From: Patagioenas fasciata | Taxonomy: Eukaryota > Chordata > Aves > Columbiformes > Columbidae | NCBI RefSeq assembly: GCF_037038585.1 | Contig: NW_027288510.1 | Coordinates: 2,795,001 to 2,859,000, forward strand | DNA: 64,000 bases | Reading direction: 5' to 3' | In this document: positions 13,101-25,100 of the stretch, in pieces | Layout: the number at the start of each line of letters is the position of its first letter | Numbering within the stretch: position 1 is the stretch's first letter | The notes under the pieces: model-generated | What the model was told of the DNA's origin: nothing | The model's database searches: none | Seen by the model: only the letters and a program-made list of their open reading frames with translations | Made by a program: the position numbers and the translations under genes

Positions 13101-16100
13101 ACGAGTTCATAAAAACTGCTGACAAAGGTTTGAGCAAAAAGGTTGAAAAAGGCGATTATGATGGTTTGGTGGAGATCATGGGGCATCTCCTGGCCGTTAA
13201 GGAAAGGCACAGTGTCACCGATGCCATGTTCGAGCCCCTGAAGCAAACCGTCGAACTGCTGAAGACGTATGAGCAAGAGCTGCCGGAGGAAGTCTATAAG
13301 CAACTGGAGGTGGGTGAAAAGCTGCGGTGGACACGGCGGTTTGCCGAGTAGCCAGCGTCAAAGAGTATGAGCTTAAGAGCATTGCAGGAATATTTAAAGC
13401 CCCACTCCCTGTCATTAGAGGGCCTCAGTGGATAGTATTTTACTATTGTGGGATGTGCCTTAATAGCTCTAAATTTTGGAGTTATATTGAGATTTTTCTT
13501 TTAAAGCAGAGATTAAGCCTTTTGTTATGTATGAAAAACATAGAATTGCCTGCTCCAACTCTCAGCGATTACTCTTGAAAAAAATTAATGCATTTTCAAA
13601 TACATCTGTTAATTAGTTTGAATTATAATTATTTTTAAATAAGCCAGTTCTTGGCAACTGTGGAGATGGGAAGGATAATGTTGGCAGAGGAGTCGCCTTC
13701 TCATAGGACTTCAGTCCTCCACTAGGTCTATAACACCCAATCTGCTTGACCCAAAGGACATCACTGGGAGCACGTTATGAAAGTATTTCAGCACCTTTCC
13801 ACATCTGGCCCTGATGAATCAATTTTTCTTTGGGGAATTCTTCTCATTTCTGGACAGGGGACCATGAGGTGAAGGCTGGAAAAGCCTGTGGGATGCCCAG
13901 CCAGCCTTGGGGAACTGGCAGCAGTCACCATGTTACGGTGGAGGAGCGTGTGGCTGCATACTGATGGATACCCCTTAGTCACGGGGCGTTGTGTGCAGAG
14001 GGCTCTGTGTAGGACACCAGGTTTAAGGCAGAGCTTTTTGGGGAGAAGTTCCTCCCTCTGCTGCAGGCTTGGATGGGACCTGAGCGGGGTTCAGCAATCC
14101 CCCAGTTTTCTGCTGGTGCAGCCGTGATCCACGGATGGTTGTATCACCAAATCTGACACGGGTAAGGGTCCTAAAGATAACTGGATTCCTACAGACACCC
14201 TGAAAAACAGAAGAGCTGCATTAAATGAATGTTTTGGCTGCTACAGCAGCTTCAGTTCAGCATAAAAAATGGTGCTATGGGGAACCCAGCTCTGCTGATT
14301 CCTCTGCCCAAGAGCTGCTTGCTTGGTGCCTGTTTGTGCGTGTAGATTTGAACAACTGATTTATTTTTCTGACAGAAGAAATGAGGTATGCAGGGCAGCC
14401 ATTCAGATGTAGGAGATAACAAAACAGTTTCGTTCTTTCTGGCAAGTGACAGCAACACATAGTTGAATAATTCATTCACTGCTGTACACAGTAGGAAAAC
14501 CAAAGTAAGTTCCTCCAGGTACCGCTCCCTCCATGGCCATGAAGATGGATGGGCTGGAGCTGATAGTTTGTATGAGAAGGACAAGGAAGCAGCTCCATGT
14601 GTGCCCTGCTATGGTCATGGATAGTGATTTCTGCAGAGACTGGAACATGAAGTGCCAGAAAGAGACCCCTCAGGAGGGACTGGCCCTGCTCTGGCCGCCT
14701 CTGCTGCCTCCAGGTTATTTCGCTTCTTTGCATAGTGTTGGTGCATCTCCATTAGTCTTCTCAACTATGTGCACTGGGATGAAAAGAAGCCCAAAGTCTT
14801 TCCTGTAGGCTGGCACAGTACCTGGGGAAGTGGGAGAGCAAAGCTGTGGGACTTGAGGACAGCAGAGCCCTGGCTGCTGTCACTGTCTGGGGTGAGGATT
14901 TGGCTCGAGAAGTCTAGTGAGAAGAGAAGAAATCAAATCTCTTTCTAAATAAACTCCCAGGTGCAAAGGGTGGATTGTTAGCAGTGCTGTGCACCAGCAG
15001 CTTGGATGCAGTCCTGAGAAAGAAACTGTCTTATTTAGTACTAATATTATACAGGCAGGCTGGAGGGATTTGCCCCAGAAAGCTCTGTAGAAGTCCTTCT
15101 GGCATAATATCTTCTGCTCTAAGAGCTGGCTGGAAATTTCCCAGGCTCTGTTTCTTAATTAGCTCTGGGAAGCCGGACGATCTGATGAACTTGCATCCTC
15201 AGCCCACCCTCCTGCCTCCAGCCAGCTCTGGGTCCCGCTGGGCTCGGTGTCAGGAGAACTGTGCTCTCTCAACCACCGAGCCATCCTGGGAGCCCAGGAT
15301 CTGGTCTGGGACCCTTCTTCTGAAGTTATTTAACATGTTTTTGCAATCAGAGCAGTCAGTTTTAAAGTCTCAGTCTTCATTCGTCTTCAAAATTGTGGAT
15401 AACTGATAAGTTTTATCCCAAATTGTGTTTAGCTTTTGCATCACAACAAAACTTCCTTGCAGTTTTAGGCATGGAATCTGTTGCTTTTCCTGTTCTGTGA
15501 TTGTCCATAAACAGATCAGTCACATCTTATATCAAATAGCAAATACTGCCTACCGTCATTTAAATTTTGCTTGCAGGAGCTGCCAGAAAAATGGAACAAT
15601 ATAAAGAAGCTGGCGATAGGTGTGAAGCAGCATGTGGCTCCTCTGCAGGCGGACGAAATGACAGTTGTGCGCAAGAGCTGTGCGGCGTTTGATGTTGAGC
15701 AACACAGATTCAGAGAGCGATTTCGGAAAGAAGCACCATTCAGGTACAGTGAAATTATAACATCAGAGAAGCCCTGAGGAAGAAAAGCGTCATGGGATCA
15801 TCTCGGAGTGTCCTGAGGATGTGTTCTTGAACCCTTGCATACATTTCCTACCTGCTCACGGTGTTGTATCTGTTATGCCCTGGGTGTTTTGTCCCTGCAA
15901 ACACTGTAAGGTGTTAGCAAGAGATTCAATCTGGATGCTGAGTGCACAATATTGCTTAAAGGGGTTGTCAGCAGTGCCATGTGGCTGCACCATCAATGGG
16001 TACTATAGATGTATCGTGTCTGCTTTGTGTCTCAGAGGCACCATTTGTTTTATGTTTTCTTTAGAAGTTGTTACAATATCACTTATGAAGAATAAACATT

Positions 16101-19100
16101 TCTTTCTAGGTTTGACACCAAAAAGCCTTATCAACTGCTGGATACAAAGCACATTGACATTAAACAAATGGAGTCAGCCATGACCTCGATTTATGAATCA
16201 GCTGGTCTGTTTGAAGTCATAGTGCCAGACTATAAACAACTGAAGCAGTGCCGAAAGGAGCTGTGTCTTCTCAAAGAGCTCTGGGATATGATCTCCCTTG
16301 TGGGCACTTGCCTTGATGACTGGCAGACCACCAAATGGGCGGATATTAACGTGGAAAACATGGATCTGGAGTGTAAAAAGTTTGCAAGAGAGATTCGGAA
16401 TTTGGATAAGGAGGTGAGGGCGTGGGATGCTTTCACTGGGCTGGACAGCAAGGTGAAGAACATGCTGACGGCCCTGAAAGCTGTGGCAGAACTTCAAAAT
16501 CCCGCCATTAGGGAAAGGCACTGGAATCAGCTGATGCAGGTGACGGGTGTGAGGTTTGTGATGGACTCGGACACCACGCTGGCTGACCTCCTGAAGCTCA
16601 ACCTCCATAACTTTGAGGATGAGGTTCGTGGCATTGTGGACAAAGCGGTACGAGAAATGAGTATGGAGAAAGTCCTGAAGGAGCTAAAAATGACTTGGAG
16701 CACCATGGAGTTTCAGTATGAGCCTCACCCCCGGACGAACATCCCGTTGCTGAAGTCAGACGAGGAACTCATAGAAACTTTAGAAGACAACCAGGTGCAG
16801 CTGCAGAATTTAATGACATCCAGATGTATTGCTTTCTTCTTGGAGGAAGTGTCCATATGGCAGAGGAAGCTGTCCACAACAGATTCCGTCATTTCTCTCT
16901 GGTTCGAAGTGCAGCGTACGTGGTCTCACTTGGAGAGCATATTCATAGGCTCAGAAGATATACGGGCACAGCTTCCTAAGGTATGAAATCCCAAATCCTA
17001 TTTTTCCTGTGTGGAAAGCGTTGAAGAAGAGCCTCCATTACACAGAAGAAGGTTGTCTATATTGCCGTGTTCCCCCAAGCAGGACTGTTCTCTTGCTGCA
17101 TTGCTTTCTTGGAGGCTCCCTTAATGCTACAGCAGTTTCCCCAGTGTTGCCCCAGGATGTTTTTGTACTGTTGGTTGTGCCTGAACCCTGCTGAGAAACT
17201 GTTTTTCCTCCCCTCCACCATTGCACAGCAGATGCAGAGTTCCTGGAGGCTGAGCAGGAGGCTGCTGGCTTCCTTCAGTGATACAGGCATGTTCCCTCTT
17301 TCCTTGGAGGGGAGAAGACGGAGATAATTACTCAGATGGTGCAAATTGTCAAATCAGAGCTGGACCAGGCAGCTTTGCAGTATCCGCTTCCCTGCCTCCA
17401 GTGCTGGTGCAGCAGGAGAGCAGCTCTTCTCCCACTTCAGCTTCAGAAAATTGAGCAGAGTTGTCACTGATGCCCTCCTCAGGGTTGTGACCTCCTCAGG
17501 GCTGTCTTTGAGTCCAGCTTCCAGTCTTATTCCCTATTCTCTTGATTATTTAGAAAATCTTCCAAGCTTGTTCCTGGCCCCGCTGGACCACTCGCAGCCC
17601 TGTGGAGGAACCTGCCTTTCACTCACGAGTGACCCACAGTTGGCTGTGTGACCCCCGTCCCTGTTCACGAGCAGCATCGCTGACAGCACCACTGTGGGAC
17701 GAACACCCACGAGGGGATGTGCGCAGCCCATTGACCCCTGGACAACACACTGTTCTGTCTCCAACCCTGCACTCTGCTCTGCTTGGACTGTTCCTCCATC
17801 TGCTTCAGAGAGCACGCTGTGCTGAGTGTCCTGGGGGCAGTTTTTGGCCCCTCACACCAAGAAAGCCCTTGTGGTGCTGGAGCAAGTTGAGAGAAGGGAA
17901 TGGAGCTGGTGAGGGGCTGGAGCACAAGTGTGATGGGAGCGGCTGAGGGACCTGGGGGTTCAGCTGGAGAACAGGAGCTGAGGGGAGACCTTCTGATCTC
18001 TGAACTGCCTGAAAGGAGCTTGGAGCCAGGGGGGTCGGGCTCTGCTCCCCAGGAACAAGCGCCAGGAGCAGAGGAAACGGCCTCAAGTTGCCCAGGGGAG
18101 GCTGAGGTTGGATCTGGGGAACAATTTCTTCCCCAAAGGGCTGTGGGGCATTGGAACAGGCTGCCCAGGGCAGTGCTGGAGTCACCATCCCTGGAAGATG
18201 TATAGATGAGGAACATGGTTTAGTACTAGATTTAGGTTATGGTTGGACTCAGTGATCTCAATGGTCTCCTCCAGCTAAATGATTCTATGATTCTGGGCAC
18301 ACCTCGCTCACTGGGCAATATATACAGGTGCTGATAACCAGTGCCCTGAGGCTGTACCATGTGCCAGCAAGCTCTTAATATCCAGGAGCTATCTAATGTC
18401 ATGTATGAAATTGCATCATGATTTACATTTGCATCCTGCTGGGCAGCTGTCTGCATCTCAGTAGCTGTCTGGCAGTGGTATGAACCATAGAACCATAGGA
18501 TGTCCTGACTTGGAAGGACCCATCAGGATTGTCAAGTCCAACTCCTGTCCCTGCACAGGACACCCCACAATTCACCCCATGTGTCTGAGGACGTTGTCCA
18601 GTCTCTCCTTGAACACTGTCAGGTTGGGGCTGTGACCCCTCCCTGGGAGCCTGTTCAGTGTCCAGCACCTCTGGGTGAAGAACCTTTTCCTCATGTCCCA
18701 CTGACCCTCCCTGGCACATCTTCTGCCATTCCCTGGGTTCTGTCACTGTCACAGAGAAGAGCTCAGCCCTGCCCCTCCTGCTCCTGCTGAGGAACCTGCA
18801 GCCCCATGAGCTCTGCCCTCAGTCTCCTCTGCTCCAGCTGAGCAAACCCAGGGACTTCAGCCGCTCCTCATACGGTTTCCCCTCCGAACCCTTCACCAAG
18901 TTCATGTCCCTCCTCTGGACACCCTCCAGTAGCTTTATCTCCTTTTCTCCTGTGTCCCCAGCCCTGCACACAGTGAATGCTCCAGGTGAGGCCGCCCCAG
19001 CACAGAGCAGAGCGGGACAATCCCCTCCCTGCCCGGCTGGCCGTGCCGTGCTGGATGCACCAGGACACGGGGCCCTCTTGGCTCCAGGGACACAGGTGGC

Positions 19101-22100
19101 TCAGTCAGCAGCTTCTCTTCCGTAAAAGAAAGACTGAAGCTCAAAGTCTCTGTAGCTGAGCACCCTCAGGATGCATCCAGGGCTGGGGGGATGTGCTGAC
19201 AGGCTGTGGGATGCTCACCTGGAGCTGGATCTGTGGCGTGAGTGTAGGGAGGGCTCAACCTTCCAGATGGAGCCTTGCTCCTGGGGCTGAACACAGGGTA
19301 GCGTGGAAGTGTTACCTGGACTGCTTGGAACACTTGTTCAGTGTCCCGCCTCACTTAGGAGGCCTGACCTGGGAAGAAGGGAGGAGCAGAGATGTTTTGA
19401 ACATAGCTTGCTTTATTCTTCAGTGTTTAGCTCCAGAAATTCAGAGTCCCTGTTAGATATGGAGCATAATTGTTGATGTGGGCCTCCGGTGCTGACGTGG
19501 GGTTTCCATACCCTCATTGAAGGCAAGGAAGGGCTCTCCTCTACAAGAGTCATCATACCCGTTTTGTGGATGGGTGTTGGGATTCCTGTGCTGTAGCAGG
19601 AGGGGAGGAGTGCACTCACATGAGGCTGGGAGCCTTTCCACGGTGTGGGAGCATCTCCTGCTGCTGCAGCCAGGGAAACTTGGTACTTCACCTGGACATG
19701 GGAGAGAGAGATTTATGAGGTTTTCCAAGGGGAATTAAATCCCATGAAAATGGTTGGTCCTAGACATTGCCTCCTGCATGGAGCACTTTATCCACAACCC
19801 CTTTGGGATACAGTGACAAGAAGGCAAGTGCCTGTTTGCAGACTAGTTTCAGGCAAGTCAGTGGAAGAGCCATTCTGGAATGGTGGAGGGGTCCCTGTCT
19901 GCACTGGACAGAAGGTTTTCCCCTCAACCCAAAGACAGCACCCAGAGGATGGAGACCTTTAGCACAAAATCCATGTTTTACCATGAGCATGTTTGTGTTG
20001 CTTTTTAGGACTCCAAACGCTTTGAAGGGATTGATGCGGACTTTAAAGAACTGGCCTATGAAACTCAGAAAACCCCAAATGTGGTTGAGGCCACCAATAA
20101 ACCAGGTCTGTCCCAACAACTGGAGGACATTCAGAGTAGGTAGGTACAACTTCAGTCCCAGGATGTTGTCAGAGACTGGGATCAGCTCTAATAAGTTGGT
20201 TTAACCTGTGCTCCAAGGCTTTCCTTCTGGACTGTGCGTTCTTTGCATTCACACATTGAGTCTTTTTATTCATGATCCATCACCCTGAAGCCCCCAAGGT
20301 GGATTCTGGCTTTGCGTATGTGCAAACTCTTATCTTGAATATTGATTTGCACACATACAAAGCTAGGCACTCAGTTGGTTTTAATAACATGTGGCCTCAC
20401 TGCCACCCCAAATTTGGTGTCTTAAATATCTATTTAGCAGTCCAAGCAGGGATATCTGCAGCAGAGCTGATCCCATGTGCTTTAATTAACAAAATTATCT
20501 TTGTGTGTGTACCCTTCACAGATGGTATAACTAAACTCCCTGAGAAAGACCTTAATGTCCAGAGATGGATACAGTTCTCACCTAACATATGAGCTACTCT
20601 ACCTGGAACACACCTAACAAGTTAACGTGAGAGCTGTTGTGTCAGTAATAACTATCCATTTAAAATAGAGATCTAATTTTACTTCCTAAACAGATAAGGC
20701 CCGTGTTCCCCACAGAGGACTAACTGCATGTTATTTATGAACTTTGAAAGCTCAGCAGCAGTTTAACATGTAAACACTGAGAGATTCATTTTAGAACGGA
20801 GCAAACAAGTTTCTTTTCAGGCTTCACAAGCACAAAAAGCTGAGTAGGTTTGAATCAGACTTTAAAATGTGCTCATTAGAATAAAAGCAGTTTTGGAAAC
20901 TTTCATCCTAGTGTGAAATCACCTGTGGCAGTTGAGAGCTTGTCTAAAACAGTAAGTCAGACTGCAAAGCCTTTCTAGCCTCTTCTTCCACCTGTGTTTC
21001 TGCTTTTTGGTGAGGATTCTCTGACTCTTTGTCTGTTTGACCCTTGGGAGTGGAGAGAGATCTATGAGTTACTATGTGCTTTGTTATCTATTTGGAAAAT
21101 GCTGTAAAGGACCAGCCTGCAGGCTCAGCTCATGTCTGGCATTTCCCCATGGGAGGGGAGAATCTGCTCGATAACCCAAACTGTAGCGCGACACATTAAA
21201 GGATATTCACCCGCCTGTCCTGGGCTCTATTTTTCTGCTCTTCTCCCCAGGTTGTCCCTGTGTGAGAAGGCTTTGGCTGAATATTTGGACATGAAAAGAT
21301 TGGCCTTTCCCAGATTTTACTTTGTTTCTTCAGCAGATTGATTGGATATTCTTTCCAATGGCACCAACCCACAGCTGGTGAGCCTTGCACTATGTCACCT
21401 TCACATTTTCCAGCTGTCAGTAATGTCAGGGTGGAAGATGCTGTCTAGGGACTCAGCTGTAGCTTATCCTTTCTTGAGTGCCTTTTCTCCCACCCTCACT
21501 TGGATTAACAATAACTCTTTCACTGCTGGCCTTCATCTGTCGTCTCTGAAAGGCAATGCGCACACCGTATGTTGTCCCATCTGTCCCTGGTGATGCTTGC
21601 AGATGGTTCTGAAAGCACTGCACAGAGCAGAGCTATGTTCTTGATACCATAAAAACAGTGGGTTTGTTTCTGCTGGGATACAGTGAGGTTGGGGGAAACC
21701 ATTTCTTGAGGATCTCAGCCAAAACTTGTTGCTGAGCTTGGTTCCCCAAGCTGGGATGCCAGCAAACAGCATCTGTTGTTGAAAGAGCCACAGACCGATC
21801 ATTCAAATGTGACAGTGTTGACAACCGAGGGCTTGGAGACGTCTCTGTTTTTAGGCAGAGGAGACATCTGCTAGTCAGCCACTTCTTCCTTCCCCCATGC
21901 AAAGGTCTTTGGGATGGCCTGTTCACAGGGGAAGAGCAGAACACAGCCTGGAAGAGGTAAGACAGCTGGTGGTCAGACAGTGGCTGTGGCCAAGGCAGGA
22001 CTTCCTTGGGTTGCCACCCACCCCTGCACAGCTCTGCTTGGCCTTGTTTGGGACGCATCTTTTATTCAGAGGTTGGTGCATAAAACCAGTCAAAACGTTC

Positions 22101-25100
22101 ACAGCAAAAGGCGAGTGTTGGATGATGAACAAAGTCCTAATTCTGTCTTTTGGTAGCGAGTATTTTCACTTTCTTCAGGCTTTCCACCATTTTCAGTATT
22201 GATGTGAGCACAGGAATGGAGCAGGTTTGCATGTGTATTTGGAAATGCTGTTGTTTACCTCTAACCTTTAACGCTGCTTCTATCTGTGTCTGCTGCTGGG
22301 TGATTTCAGCCCACAGAGTATCATAAATACATAGTTGATTGATATTTAAAATGAAGAGGAAAAAAAAAACACAGGAAGCAAAGATACTGTGTTGAAATGC
22401 TCTGTTGAGTAAGAAGAAATTCCTGGGGTGTTTTCTGTTATTCAAAAGTATTTGCAGTAAAATCAAAGTAAATGTCAAGCAGTATCATACATAGATACAC
22501 TCTCAGCCTTCCCAATGTAGTTTCAAAGTCTGATGATTCCTAAAGGAGGATTAAATACACAATGACATTATCCTCGTGAACTGGGTGCTGAACTTGTGCA
22601 GATTCAGGTGCGTTCGGGCTCTGGCAGCAGGATCGCAGCAAGTGCTGGGGTTGTGTCCGAACCCTCCAGACTGGACAGGGTCTGGGAAGGGGCAGCTGGG
22701 GATTTGTGACCAGAAGCTTCTACATGTAAGAAAAAGTTTCTACGGTTTACTTACGGTTTGAAAAGAGAGAAGCTTATGGCCTCAAGATACGCTTAATGGC
22801 CTCAAGTTGTGCCAGGGGAGGTTCAGATTGGATATTGTAAAAAAATTCTTCCCAGAAAGGGCTGTGGGGCATGGGAACAGGCTGCCCAGGGCAGTGCTGG
22901 AGTCACCATCCCTGGAGGGGTTTAAAAGACATTTAGACGAGGTTCTTAGGGACATGGATTAGTGCCAGAGCTAGGGTATGGCTGGACTTGATCCTGAGGG
23001 TTTCTTCCACCCAAAATGATTCTGTGATCTGGGGGGATGCTGAGTGCCCTGTGCTTCTCAGAGTCACTTAGCACCTCCCAGGGTTTGGCCCTGCTTGTAT
23101 GTGTGTGAGAAGCTGCGTCCACTTGCAGCACAGCTCATGAGAGGAGGGTTGTAGTTCTTTGTGAGTCAGTGAGTCAGAATTAGATGGACAAATCCACCTC
23201 CACCCTTCCTTCTCTGAAAGCATCAGAGCATTGGGCATCTCACGCAGAATCCCAGAATGTCAGGGTTGGAAGGGACCTGGAAAGCTCATCCAGTCCAATC
23301 CCCCCATGGAGCAGGAACACCCAGCTGAGGTTCCACAGGAAGGGGTCCAGGGGGTTTGAATGTCTGCAGAGAAGGAGACTCCACAACCTCCCTGAGCAGC
23401 CTGGGCCAGGCTCTGCCACCCTCACTGAGAAGAAGTTTCTTCTCAAATTTAAGTGAAACCTCCTGTGTTCCAGTTTGAACCCATTCCCCCTTGTCCTATC
23501 ACTGGTTGTCACCGAGGAGAGCCTGGCTCCATTCTCCTGACACTCCCCCTTTATATATCTGTAAACATGAATGAGTCCCCCCTCAGTCTCCTCTTCTCCA
23601 GCTCCAGAGCCCCAGCTCCCTCAGCCTTTCCTCACACGGGAGATGCTCCACTCCCTTCAGCATCTTGGTGGCTGCGCTGGACTCTCTGCAGCAGTTCCCT
23701 GTCCTTCTGGAGCTGAGGGGCCACAACTGGACACAATATTCCAGGTGTGGTCTCCCCAGGGCAGAGCAGAGGGGCAGGAGAACCTCTCTGACCTACTGAC
23801 CACCCCCTTCTAACCCACCCCAGGTACCATTGGCCTTCCTGGCCACAAGGGCCCAGTGCTGGCTCATGGTCACCCTGCTGTCCCCAGGACCCCCAGGTCC
23901 CTTTCCCTCATTTCTCATCTCCCCTATGGGAGTTTTTCTACCTCTCTGCTGTAATTGAGAGAGGCAGCTCCTGTCTGGGACTGCTTTGGGAGCTTCCCCT
24001 TTCTGTGGGGACGTCAATCCTAGGAGAATCTCACCTTCATTGGCGTGGGGCGCGCAGTGATGCAGTTGTGTGTTACGCAGTGGTCTGGAAGAAGTGCTGG
24101 TGACCTGCTCAGCTCCCAGCAGGCAGATGCTGATGTTGAGAGCCCACAGCATCTCCCTGTTGGCTTTGCAGACTCAGATGGAGGTGAACAGGAAAGAACT
24201 GAATTATTCTTTTCCTTCTGGAAGAGTGCTTTTGGTGAACATGGTTGTTCTATAGGAGGTCTGGGCTGTTTATCATAGGTCTTAGGCAGAAATAAAGATC
24301 TTTCTTCTCCATGAAAGAGAATTTAGGATATTTCACTAGCACAAAATCAGTTTCTAGTAGTGGAAAAACAGGAAAGTTCATAGTGAAGAAAACTCCACGT
24401 TGTGCTGAGAATAGGATGAGGTGGAGAAATGGCTACAGACTTCTCATCACTACATGTAGGGAAATTTGGGGTAGGAGTCATGAGGTGTTTCAATGTTTTC
24501 TATGCTTTTGCTCTGTATGGAAGATTTCCCAATGGAGAAACATGATTTATTAAGGCATGTCTGTTTTCTGAATTACGTAGAAATAGGTGGAAGTATTACA
24601 AGAGACAGCAAGAGGCTTTTGTTGGCAGTATGTTGGCCACATTTGAGAAGATGTGGTGCTACCTAAATATCCAAGATATTTTGTTAACATGATTTTGCTT
24701 GTGACATGTATAGTGATCTTCATTCCGCTCGTCCTATCTCGGTCGCTTTATTTACACAACCCGTTTTGCAGGTGCAACGTCATCTTTCCAAACTCTTTGA
24801 CAGCTTGGCCAGGATGAAATTCCAGCTGGACTCTGAGCAAAAGCCAACCAAGGTTGGCCTGGGAATGTACAGTAGAGAGGAGGAGTACGTCAGCTTCAGC
24901 GAGCCCTGTGACTGCAGTGGGCAGGTGAGAGGGAAGTCCTTGTCTATCAAAACTGTCCGGTGGAGTCTGCTCCCCTGCCCCTCGTGTGAGATCCCTTGCC
25001 AAGACGTCATAGAGCTTCACTGCTCTCCCCTGGTGCATGAGAAAAGCTGGAAGAGGTGGTGATTTAGTACCTCCTTACACCACAACCTTTCGTGTCACTC

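Noticed and set aside
21339..21341. TGA as a selenocysteine codon
   Set aside because: Dynein heavy chains are not selenoproteins, the family residue is Leu, and no SECIS element could be associated.
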